Part shown: one piece after another, positions 21,784 to 33,195 of the stretch
How positions within the stretch are numbered: the first letter of the stretch is position 1
Layout of the letters: each line of letters starts with the position of its first letter
Origin: Apodospora peruviana
Lineage: Eukaryota > Ascomycota > Sordariomycetes > Sordariales > Lasiosphaeriaceae
Assembly (NCBI GenBank): GCA_033439685.1
Contig: JAUEDM010000001.1
Span: 7,440,001-7,504,000 of the forward strand
DNA length: 64,000 nucleotides
Reading direction: 5' to 3'
The notes under the pieces: model-generated
Databases searched by the model: none
What the model was told of the DNA's origin: nothing
Seen by the model: only the letters and a program-made list of their open reading frames with translations
Translations under genes and position numbers: made by a program

Positions 21784-24639
21784 GGCTAACGGCGCTGGCG
21801 ACGACGCAGCATGTGCAGCAGTCCAGTCCCCGGGGTCCTACTAGGTAGGCAAACGAGTGTGGTGATGGGGATGGGTTTGGTGTTTAGGGGGAAGAGTTGG
21901 ACGAGAGGGCAGCGCCGGTAAGATAACCAGTCTTTTGGGCTCGTCCCGGGAAATATGGTGTAGCACTAAACTGGAAGAAGGGTATACAGAAGAGCGGAGA
22001 GATGGTACAAGTCGAACCCGCGCTGACCACAGTGAACGGCGACTTACCTGACAGGATCTTGAGTCGGGGCGTCATGGGTGCCATTGCAGAGGCTCGATTC
22101 GGAATGGTGGGCTGGGGCTGGCCAAGTTTTCGACCTGCGACAGCCGCTTTCTGTGGTCGGCAGCGCTCAACCGGGATAGGCCAATGTCGACACTTGCTTT
22201 CCTGTCCCACCAACACACGACCGGCTCCCCTTTGTGGCTTAGGGATGCACGATGTGGATTTCCCTGTCTCCTTTTCCCTGCCTTTCTCGATAATTCTTTT
22301 TTTTTTGTCTTCACGTTATCTTTTCCCCCCACAAGCTTGTTAAGGCGGTCTTACAGCGCAATTTTCTCCTTGGCGCCGACTATTAGATGAGTTTGCTGTC
22401 GAGCCCGAGATTCGTTCAGCGAGGCTTGCAGATCGGAAACTTGTAGAGAGGGATTGGCAGATCAAAGGCCCATTCGGGATTGGCTTCAGCGGCCGGAAGT
22501 GCTTCTCCAGGAGCTGCACTGAGGGAATTCGACGATAGGCGTGCGTAGCGTGTAGCTTGTCCGTCGTGGCGCTGGAGGATCTAATCAAAAAGAAGCCAGC
22601 AAGCCCAGATGCAGCCAGCGAGCCAGCAATGACAATTGTGCAGCGTCGGTCAGTACACTAAAACGAGGGTGACGCCTGGACAGCGAAGAACTGGGAATCG
22701 ATAGTCGGGTTTCGTGGTGGCTGGCCAAGGCGGCTTTTCCCTGTGGCGACAGAGCTGGCAGTGATAGGCCACGAGTTGAAATAGGATGTCTGGTCTGCCC
22801 TATCCCGCGTGTGCTTTGATGGGTCGTCGGCCTCACTAGTCTTGCGTGCTTGTGGCAGATTTGGCGATAGTCGAGATGCGCGCTGTGTGTGTATGTCTTG
22901 GGTGTTGCGGGATGCGGATGCAGCCAGGTAACGAGCGGACGAACGAGTTCGGTCAAGAGGCAGCTGTGGAGGAAGCTACTGCGAAGGCGCCTCAGCCCAA
23001 ATGCGGATAGTGTAGGTTATTCAAGACACTTTAGGGCACCGCCAAAGAGATTCTGGCCTTTCTTTTCTCCGACTCGAAAGACAATTCGACGAAACGAGCG
23101 ATGGCGACGGATCGTGTTGGACAACGACCGATGCCAAAATAGAGAAGGGAACAAAATAAGAATTAGAATTAGGTACGCGACGGGAAGAAGAGAGTCGCAT
23201 GGAAAGATGAGCCACGGAACAAGGGAAAGGCAGTGGGCACCCGACAAAGGTGGAGGTGTCAGATGTTGGGCTCCGGCTGTGCAGTGTTTCGCTCTGTCTA
23301 CGAGCAAGTAAAGTGCCTGTCGCTTTTCGTCCCTGCTTATCCGTACCTAGGTAGGTATTCCGTACAGGTAGGTTCTCACTTCCCCGGCTGGTTGCTCACT
23401 TTCACTTTCTGCCCTGCTCTGTCTGCCTGCCCTTAGTAGCATTGCCCTGCCGTGATATATCGCCCAGATGGCAAGCGTTGGTTACTGCTGGATGCCGTGC
23501 ATTGGATGCTTAGGTTCTAGGTTGTGGTTGTGGCAGCCCGGCCACTGGCAGAGGGAATGACCGGATGGATGGTTGAATCCCTCATCGCGCCGCAACAGCA
23601 ATCTGAAAGCATGCAGGGTGCCCAGTCCACTACGGTGCATGCCAGGAGTTACATATGGCCCCTACGGATCCGTACTTTACAGCACACTGCAGCATTGCAA
23701 TGAGGTATCTTTTCTTTCAGGCACACATGGAAACCTTATGAACGTGTAAGGACTGCCCGAGGTGTCCTTGGAACGGGAACTACGGAATCGAGGGGAAATA
23801 ACCACCCACGGGCAAGCATCAACGCTAGCGGTCCCTCTTAATCAAAGTTGCCCTGCGAACATGATTCCATACCTACCTAACTTTCCCGGCTTTGGCAGGC
23901 ACGCATCTGTGTATTGAAAGGCCCGTTTCGACACCTCAGTACAGCTTGATGAAAATATGTAATAGGCGTCTTCAAACCAACAGAATGGAACCTTTTCTTA
24001 CTCCTACGACCGAAATAAGATGGTCCAAGGGGCAATGCGCGGCCCAGGAGGCGACTGGCTCCTTGGCAACACCATGTGTTGAATGCTTTTGAGTAGCTTT
24101 TTTCAGATTGAAATGGCCCAAAGGGAATGGACATGCACCTAACCTGTAATAAGCTTGCCTTTCAAGTGCTCCCTGTGTAACACTAGCAAGATTCTAATAA
24201 GAGTGTGGTTGTTCGTGTGGCTTTACGGGTTATCAACAACGAACTGAGCACCAGGCCACCAGCAGCGCAGGGCCGTGCAGTGACGTGGCCGGGACCAGGG
24301 GCCAGCATGTGGAAAAGATTGGACGACATGGGAGAGGCCCAACGGCTCCAACCTCAACAAGCACTCACAAAATCCGCAGTTCGGACGAACTGGAGAATCG
24401 GTCTTCGCTTTTCCGTACACGGTTCTCAGTGATTAGTTGGGTTGTGTTTAAAGTTCACCCCAGAAGAGACGGTGAGCGGAAAGTTCATCTTAGAACCGCA
24501 GAGTGCTCTGAGAGGCACCAAGCCAGCTGTATGAATTAGGTACATTTCTTATCGTAGACATCCTTTAAAGATTTTTGGCGCTTGCGCTGCCGATAGGCGC
24601 GGGACCCTGTGGGATGAACGAGTGTGTCCGGAGTATGCC

Positions 24640-24706
24640 AGGCCTGACAGGTGCTCGAATGCTCTCACCTTGTTGGCCACGAGCCTACAACTGCGCTACA
24701 CCACGC
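24640..24706 (-). other. degenerate tRNA-like sequence (possible tRNA or SINE relic)
   Basis: On the minus strand GTAGCGCAGTTGTAGG resembles a tRNA A box, and about 36 nt further on GCATTCGAGC resembles a B box with two mismatches. No acceptor stem or proper D stem forms, so it is not a working tRNA gene. It could be a decayed tRNA, the head of a SINE, or chance. Confidence 0.25.
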
Positions 24707-27700
24707 TTCGTTGTCCGAGGACGATAATATGTAGCATCGTGAATGACGAAAAGAATGGAGAACAAAGCTGGCTGGTTGTGAGGTACGTACGGATACGCGT
24801 CTTGCCCCTCGTTATCGCCTTTACCCATTGTTACCCCCATCACAGTTTGTCCGATCCGTATCTCGAAATAGAGTGCTACGTTATCTTCCAGGGAATGATC
24901 CTGGTCTTGTCAGTACCAGAGACGATTTGCTCCACGGGCGGTGGGCGCTGTTGGTGCAGCATCATCTGCAGGAAAACCACCAGATGTGGTACCCACTGGG
25001 CTCAAGATCTCCGATCTCAACCTTGACCCTGGGCGGTCTTCTCAACCAGGATCCCCTGACAGGCCGGTTCAAACCAGGAGTGTTCCTTGGAACAGTGTCG
25101 TAGCGTACCGCGCTACAGCCAACTTGCATGGCGAACATCCGGGCCGGCAACTTCCACCTAGGATTATCGCAGTTTTTTTACGTGCACAACAAATTGTTCT
25201 GTATTTGCACAGTTAGCAATCAGGAGACCTCAAGCTCACTGTCGATGCCCTCCGGCGGGTGTTTTGGACTGCACGAGCGTGATTAGCAACCAGCAGCAGG
25301 CTAGGTGTCATGGCTTAATGAGGTCTGTGAGAAGAGTCGGTCGGCCGCTGGCTACTGTCACGGTACCCATCTAGGCAGGTGGTGGCATGCCCGCGCCGAT
25401 GTAGAAGAGACACAGGTCGGCTATTCTGTTCGCCCGAGCATCCGAGTTTGTCAGACTGTCTGCAGGAGACCCAAGAACGCGGGCGGACCGTTTGTGTTCC
25501 TGATATCGCGTTGATATCCAAAAACTTGGAATGGGAAATGAGCATTTCTGGAATGCACAGCCCGAACAGGAAGGGTCGCTTTTTTTCCGCGTCAACTTGT
25601 CAAGGCAACCGCACCCCCACTCCAGTTGGCACGATGGCACGATGGGATCCAGTCCGAGGTGGCTCCCAGCCGTTCCGGTTGGCTAGTCGGCCCAAGAGCT
25701 GTCTGCAAAAGCCCGTCGAATCGAAGACGAATGGCGAAATCATCTTCTTGTTCCTGAAGCTCGGAGTTGTCTGCCGATTTGACAGCTCACCACACCTGTC
25801 AGGAATACGCCCCATGCGGCGTCAAGGGAGACAGGATTCCGGGGCTCGCGTGAGAGACCTTAGTCAGCATATGAGCATAACGGGATACCCCATAAGTACG
25901 AAATATTATGGAGACCTCCTGAACCTTCAGACCCCCTTAAATTTTGTTCTTCAGCTGTGCTGCCTGTCTCGGGCCCTCCAGGCTGGGACTTGAGCGGTGG
26001 AGAAACGAAAGGCGTTGCACCGAAAAAGCCGTTTCTTTGCGAGAATCTTCCTTGCCCTGACCAGTGGAATCCACCCGAAACTTTAGCCTCTTCCATGCCC
26101 CGTGCTGAGGCGTGCTCGTGATCTCTTCTGGTGGTGGTCTTGGCTCTTGCCGGGCTCGCCCACGCACTCTTTCGGTAGCGGCAGTGGCTTCCTGCCGTGC
26201 AGATTTCCAGTGGATCTGGCCGTGGGGCTTGTCGGAAGAATGACGCACATGGCGGGCCTTGACTTCTGAGGTTCAGCCTTGAGCCTTCCCCAGCAGCCCA
26301 TTGAACCCACAAGCCAATAAAGGAGCTGGGGCATTTGGGAGCCCTGGCAGCCTTGGCGGGCTCCCGAAAACGTGCCTTTTCTTTCCTTTGAATATTTCAA
26401 ATGAATTGCTCCTGCTGGGACACACAAGACACCCATGGTAATGCCAGACCCCAATGACACAGTTGTCGAAAGCCTCTCTCGACACGCACCTAAATTGACA
26501 CTCTCAAACCAGTTCCCCTGCTGCATATATGTACCTGAATTAATGGAACGACCGAAGCGTCCAGCGATGACATTCTCACTTGACCAACAGAAAGGCTTGC
26601 TCAACTCACGGCACGGTTATATGTCAGAGTCTGGCCAATTCAAGCTGCGAGACGCGATTGCTGGCGGCCCAATATACAAACAGCATGCCATTGACCGAAT
26701 TGGCACATAGTTCAATTGACCGGCGACTTTATGGCATTCTCCTATGAGCAGGGGTTTTTACCCGCAAAGCCCGACCAGTCCGCACGGAAGCCCCCCATGA
26801 GTGTGTTGGTGATATTTGCAGTCGTCAACGAACTTGGTCGTCCATCCGTCGAGTCGCTAGAGCTTTTGTTGCACCCGGCATTGCGAGTCAGTCACTGCTC
26901 TAGTCAAATCCACCACCTTCCAACTTGAGGCCCCTTTTAAGAGATTTAAGAAGTCCGTCGGCAGTTATCCATGGCTACAGGCTAGGGAGTGCACGAATAC
27001 AGATACATCAGTACCGACCTCACTTTAATTCGTCGACACTCAGGGATTGGGCCTTGAGTATCAACGCACGGTTCAGGAGAGGTCGCGTCAACAGGTTGCA
27101 TGGAAAGAATCGCTGCAAACCCTCCGCGCCAATGACAATGCTGAATGAAATGCTTGCAATCAGTGGAATAAAATGAGCGTTTCTGGCAAGGCTGGAAGAA
27201 TCCCATCCTTCGAAACACCATTTGCATGTTTGCGCGGCCCCCGTGCTGAAGGAACATGGAGAAAGATGGATTGCGCCGCGAACTGACCGGGCGGCGCGAA
27301 ATGTCCGGGAGAAAGATCTAAATGTCCCAAAACCCCAAAGCTCGGTCCAGTACGGATTATACCTATCGGTAACAGTGGGCGGTGCGGAGTACGTATGCTC
27401 ACTTACAAGACGTACAAGGGGCAAAGAGCCTCAAAAATAACATCAGCCTTGTCAATAAGTCAGAAGTTGGCTTGGACAACTGCCATTCGTTGGCCAACAG
27501 CGATCAACACCAATCTGCATCACGAATCGCATCACGATACGGATACTCTGTCAGTGTCAGTGTCCGGGGGAGAAGTTGCTTGGCCTGCAGCTTACGACCT
27601 TGTCAGAGGCTGGCATCTCCTGCAGTTGAGACCACTGACCACTGTTTATGGTGTCAGGAAAGATGTGACAGCTCCAGTACCGAACAAACAAGATCGGATT

Positions 27701-28410
27701 GCCGTACAAGGTAGGCGGAGACGCCTATCCAGGTATTACCTACGGAGGCACTTGCAGTTTGATATCTTCCAAGCAAGTTTGGATCCAGTGTTTCTTGCCA
27801 TCCTGCAGTTCACAGCCCTTTTCGGTTGCCACTTGGACCAATACTAGAAGCTCGGCCAACTTGTGCGAGATCTGTACCAACTTTACACCATACCCGCATG
27901 GCATTATTGCCAGGCGTGCCAGGCGATCAAAGGACCCCAACAACACTATACTTCGCATTCACTCTATTCCTTGGGAGCTGAATCCGGTCTGGACCCCTTC
28001 AAACTGGGTCGTCCTGCACCATATTTGATGTCGCAAATGTTGCCAAAAATGTACATTCGCCGCATAATGCAAGAACCGTTGCCACCCCTTGGGCGATCAC
28101 CACCCACGCAGCTTATCGAGAGTCGTTTCCCCGGACGAGGCTAGGCCAAGGGACCCAACTTGATGGGACCTTGGTGGGCAAATCATGAGAGGTATCGGGC
28201 AAGTGACTTGTCGTTGAAAACAGGAAGGGTCCTCGCCTCTGCAGGAACCAGCCGCAACCGCGCGCGCCGGTCCGATCAGTACACTACACTGTATCTGCCT
28301 TCGAGGGTTTGATCGTGAGACGACATGAGTGAACGGCGTCCGTGTTGCCCATGGCCAATATCCGTACCTGGTGGTAATATGTCACAGGCAAGCCCAGCCG
28401 CCGTCTATCA

Positions 28411-28433
28411 AGACTCTCTAGACTCTCTAGACT
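28411..28433. repeat. 9-bp tandem repeat AGACTCTCT, about 2.6 copies
   Basis: AGACTCTCT AGACTCTCT AGACT in gene-free DNA. No function is suggested. Confidence 0.7.
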
Positions 28434-31099
28434 TCACAAGCTCCAGCATCACGATGCTATTTCGGTTGGCGCCTGCCAGTTCAGGCCGGAGGGTGACAGC
28501 GCAGAATGACTTCCCGGGTTGATGAAAAGGAGATGGCAGTCAATCGTTTTCGAGACGTTATCAGGTCTCTGGCAAGTCCGTGGGCATTGGCCAATCTGTC
28601 TCAAACATGGGCTGCCGCGTTGCATCCCGCCCGTCTTACCAAGTTCCGGCAGCCTGCGTTCTTGAGACGCGCCGAAGGCGTGGTGCAACACTTTGCATTG
28701 ATCAGACGGGGATGCTTGCCACGCAAGCTTACTAGCTCTGTATTGTTTTCTTTTCCCTCTCGTTTATTGTTTATCTTTGTGTGTGTCTGTTGTCAACGGC
28801 AGCATGTTTGTCAGCTGTTTAGTTTGTTCCCCGACTCCGGATATCGACGTTTGTCTCCCGGGAGGTTTCTACCGGCTAATACATTGCTGTGCGTAGGCAG
28901 AAAACGGCATTGACGAGTTAACCCTTTTTTTCGTCAGGCGGGTGTTGCCAACACAGATCGTCATTATGGACGGCCCAGTTGCAATATACCTGACCAAGGC
29001 CTGTTTGCCTCTCTTTTCGATGTCATAACGGTTCCTGTCCTCCCGTGGCCTATCTTATTCGCCCGTGTCTCTCCTTTGCCGCCGCGGGTTAACTAGATCG
29101 GAGATCTCCAAGCTATGTGTTGTAATGTGAGCTATTAGTGTGCTGTCATTACCACTCGGGAACATTTTGGCAATAGACCTGAAGAGCTCCTCCTCGCATG
29201 TTGGCCTTGCCGGTCAAGCCCGTCGATACGGTCCCTCGACCTTCAAACGAGCCTTGTTGGACAATTGGAAAGCTGTCCAGTGTCTCAATGTGTCACTTGC
29301 TCCCTATTCCATTCCGAAGCGGTGGTGGAAATCGAGCGATGATGATGACGGTGACGCGCAAACTGGATGTTGCAAACCGTTCCGTGCATATCGGTATACG
29401 GGTTCTTCAACACACACCCATTGTGGTGGCGTTCAATGGGGTCTTCGATGCCGCCCGCTGCTGTGCGCTGTGTGCTATTCGTTGTAGGTATGTGCATACG
29501 TACTGCACCCCATTAGGGGTTTACTTTACGCGAACGTCCACAACGTGAGCCCACGTGGAAAAGGACTTCTTACTTCCTCTCTAGCTCTGCTACGATTGGA
29601 GATGTTTCAGCCCTGTTGAGCGATTGGTCCCGAGACATGTTGTTTATCTCTACCAGCGAGTTCAGCCCCGAGGAAGAACGTACGGGTGTGTGTGTAGATA
29701 CGAAGTTGGAGAAACCCGTTCCCAGCGTCTCCTTTTCTTTTTCTCTTCTCCTTTTTGGAAAGGGGTTCGGGACGAGAACTGCTTGCTAATTATTGTCTCT
29801 TGTTTAAATTACATTAGCCTCTGCGATTGGTTTGATTGGTTTGGTTTTGTGGGCTGCCTCTTCTGTGTTGTTAGTATTATCGTCAACAGTTATCACGATA
29901 GTTGCGCTGTAGTTTTCGTGATGGCGTTTGTTTTGTTTGTCTCGGACTCATTTAAGAACGTTTTCTTACCCCCCTGTTAGCACTGGTTATACTTAAGCAA
30001 GCAACCTTAGGGCTCAGGTCGAAGAGAAGGCTATCGTGCCATCTGGCGGTATGCTGGGATATTGGGGGGTTGGCTTGCCCGTATAAGGTTTGAGAGGCAG
30101 TAGGTTGATGTGAACACCCCAGCTTTCTTGCGGGTTAAGAACTTGATACCGAAGGACGTGATACGATGGGTTGATTATGACGGGGTGAGAGGCACTGAGT
30201 CAGTGGATGTCTCTGTCAGGGTTACACAAATAGTCCATCTTAAGTAGACCCATTCTCTTCCTCATTTCCTCCCCCCTGCCTCTTCAAGGAGAACAGGCGA
30301 ACTCAATTCAGGGTCAAGGACCGGCTTGAAGCCGGTGTGCCCATGTCAGGATGTGTGGTGACAGTCTTGAGTTGAACACCCCTATGCAGATTATGAGCGC
30401 AGCCACGACCGAGAAAAAAAGACTCTAGTAAGCAAGACTCCATTTTTCGATTTGTCTGGGGGTTATAGACCAAAACGGCTCAGAAGTGAATAAAAGGAGG
30501 AACACGGATCGACCCTGGTTTCTGGCCGGTTATCGTAGAGTCCTTTTGATGTTTCGAGGTATCTCGAAGACGACAAGTCTAACATCCAGGTCCTGACTGC
30601 CGAAAAGAGTCGTTTCCAGCTTGAGGGAAACTCTGAGGATGAGCAAGTAGTCTGGGCTCAAGTAAACGCGCGAACTCATGTAACGAATATGTTGAGTGTC
30701 ATGGTAATCACGAGCTTATGGTTGCAACAGTTCCACTGAGGATTTAAAACAAGTTAAGTATCTTCTCGTACCAATGCCGGTGCTGCTTCTGGGCTGCAAC
30801 ATACTTCCCTGGGCAAAGTTATCCCAGAGTTCTCCTGTATGTACCGGTCGGTGTCGAAGTAATGGGAAGGCAGAACTACAACAACCTGAGCTTGTTTGTG
30901 TGTCAAAGATAACCAAGAAGTCCCAAGAGGGAGCTATTCATCAGGGCTCAAAACGCCGTCTGACTAGAACGGCACAACTACGTGGGCAAGAGTTTAGATG
31001 TCAGCTAGCAATGGAATGCAGCTATTGCTAGAGTCAGTCAATCTGTAAAAAGAAATGAGATCAACCACATTCGTAGGTGATCACGATAGTGTTTTTATA

Positions 31100-31184
31100 T
31101 GGACGAGCTAAGAATCGAACTCAGGACCTTTCGCAGGATATAAACCATGCTAAGCGAACGCTCTACCAACTGAGCCACACGCCC
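31100..31184 (-). tRNA. tRNA-Ala (anticodon AGC) with a 12-nt intron
   Basis: The minus-strand sequence folds as a cloverleaf. The acceptor GGGCGTG pairs with CTCGTCC (one U-U mismatch at 6-67 and one G-U). The D arm is GCTC/GAGC, the anticodon stem TTCGC/GCGAA holds loop TTAGCAT, and the T arm is CTGAG-TTCGATT-CTTAG. The discriminator base is A. The anticodon AGC reads alanine codons after A-to-I editing. A 12-nt intron (TGGTTTATATCC) sits after position 37, the canonical place for nuclear tRNA introns. The mature length is 73 nt. It stands alone in gene-free DNA. Confidence 0.9.
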
Positions 31185-33195
31185 TTAGTAACTTATGGTG
31201 GATTCACGTAGGTAACTCCACTTAGGTCATGGGAACCGCCCAGTTGACCAACGACGACAAGGTATGAGGTGATGAAAAGACGTACACTGGGAATGAGCGA
31301 GACACAAACATGTACACAAACACACACAGCGAAAATGAGTTTACCGCCTCACTCGAGAGTACCTTCTTGGATCTCTCGGAAGGGCTCAGGGCACGATAAC
31401 GGGGCATTGCATTATATAGGTAGACGAGCACTATCTAGGTATCAGTATCTTACGTGAGCCACCAGCAAAGGCTACAGAGTAGCAATGCTGATTCACTAAG
31501 AGCTTTCTGTATCTATAACCCCCCAGTATTATTCCGTCAGTTGTTTATCATCTATCCTGGTTGTGGTCGACACTTTTCCTTTTACTGCCTACGATGGAAT
31601 GGTAGGCTAGATCCCTCTACGTAGATGGGTGGTTTATGATTACCATTACTATCGTGTATACGTACGTTAAATACCTACCCCCTTATGTCCGTCCAATATG
31701 CTGCCCTCCCTATGCACAACATAACTTGCCTGTGTTCCTAGATACTATACACCCCTATATGACTGCGATATAAAGGCTAGCAAATGTAACAAACCCAAAC
31801 GAAGAAGAGAAGAGGTACACGATCATGAGTGAGACTGCCATAAATCTTAAACGTGGTTGGAAATAGATAAAATGAATGGGCGAGCACACTGGGGAAGGAA
31901 GCCGACCGAAAACCTGACTAATAAATGGAGGATGAAAACGGCAGACAGGCATCAAAGGCGAATAAGACCAGCTGGATCACGGAACTTCAGATTGACAAAG
32001 CATCAAACAAAAAAGTCATCAGATGAAACTCAACGAACGGAAAGAGAGGCGTGGTACGATTCGTGTATTGGTGTACCAAAAGCATGAAAAACACAAATGC
32101 TGAACTCTCGGATGCAAAGCAATGCCAATCGCCGTAGGGAACCCGAACCACCACCCACTTCGCTATTACATAGGACGAGGAGTCGCGCCCTCGCAAATGC
32201 CATACCCAGGTCTGCTGGCCTGCATCAACCCGCCCCAGCCGACTCTATGTTCATTAAGCATCATTCCATTCGGGTCTCATTGCGTTCCATCTTCCACCAG
32301 CGTGTGTGTTCGTTGACAAAAGTCCAACAGCGATCCCAATCACCCGAGAAGAATTCAAGGGAAGAACCAACACCCACCCCCCATCAGCCAACCAAGTCTA
32401 AACTCCCAAAACACCAAGCCAGTGTGTATATATATGCCATCCGTACGAAGAGTGAGTGGGTATGAGGTACGAAACGAATGAAGGAAGAGAAATCCCCATC
32501 AACGGTAAAAAAAGAAAAGAAAAAGCAATCTCGGGTGCAGAAAGAGTGAGTAGACGGTCAGAGTAGTAAGCAGCAAAGAGTACTAAGATATGGCAGTTAA
32601 GATAAGATATCATATATGTTAGTGTAGGGGTATCATCACAACTCGATTCCGTGCACGTCTGTCCGTAGAAAGATGAAGAAAGAGAAAAGAAAAGAATAAA
32701 CCGAGGAAAAGACGCAAAGGGGGATTAGAAACCACCACCTCAACCTTCCTCTTCCCTTCGAAGCTCCTTCTCACCAACCCAGCCACGATTAGTCACAACT
32801 ATCCAACTCCACACCCAGTCCCCCTAACTCCCCGTTCTTAACTCCCCGCTTCCCAGTCTCTTCATCTATCTCATCTCAAGGTAGAGACACCCCTTGGGTC
32901 TCAATTATTAACGGTGTTTGGCTTGCGAGATTCGTCAGCCTCATAAAGCAGGAACCCCCAAAATGTAGTGGCTCGCCTGAAGCACACATGTGCACACACA
33001 TACACAAGCAACAAGTGCGTCATGAATCCATCGTATCTATGCAAAAGAAGAACAGAAAACAAGACTGCGCCAATCGAAACTCCATTCTCCAGTGGCTAGT
33101 AAACCAGCCTTAGAACACCCTGATTCAAGGGAAAACTCTCCCCAGAAAGTATATAACCCAAAATTGGAGGGAATATGTATAGCGAAGGACATTAA
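31185..33195. other. region downstream of areA, including its 3' untranslated region
   Basis: About 2 kb between the tRNA and the areA stop codon. No gene is supported. The part next to 33196 is presumably the areA 3' untranslated region; in Aspergillus the areA 3' UTR controls mRNA stability, but I cannot identify an equivalent element here. The stretch from about 32470 to 32900 is purine-rich then C-rich. Confidence 0.45.

Larger units (their letters stand above)
21784..31099. other. long gene-free region, 9.3 kb
   Basis: No gene is supported. Open frames reach about 200 codons (for example 25379-25993, plus) but show no domain, no exon chain and no consistent codon pattern. Visible elements are one TACCTAGGTA palindrome at 23344, a tRNA-like relic near 24640-24706, and a 9-bp tandem repeat AGACTCTCT at 28411-28433. 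Pyrimidine-rich stretches around 28740-29000 and 29720-29960 could belong to an untranslated transcript, but this cannot be told from sequence alone. Confidence 0.45.

Noticed and set aside
25379..25993. 204-codon open frame on the plus strand in the long gene-free region
   Set aside because: It shows no domain, no good exon partners, and a composition like a random translation of noncoding DNA.
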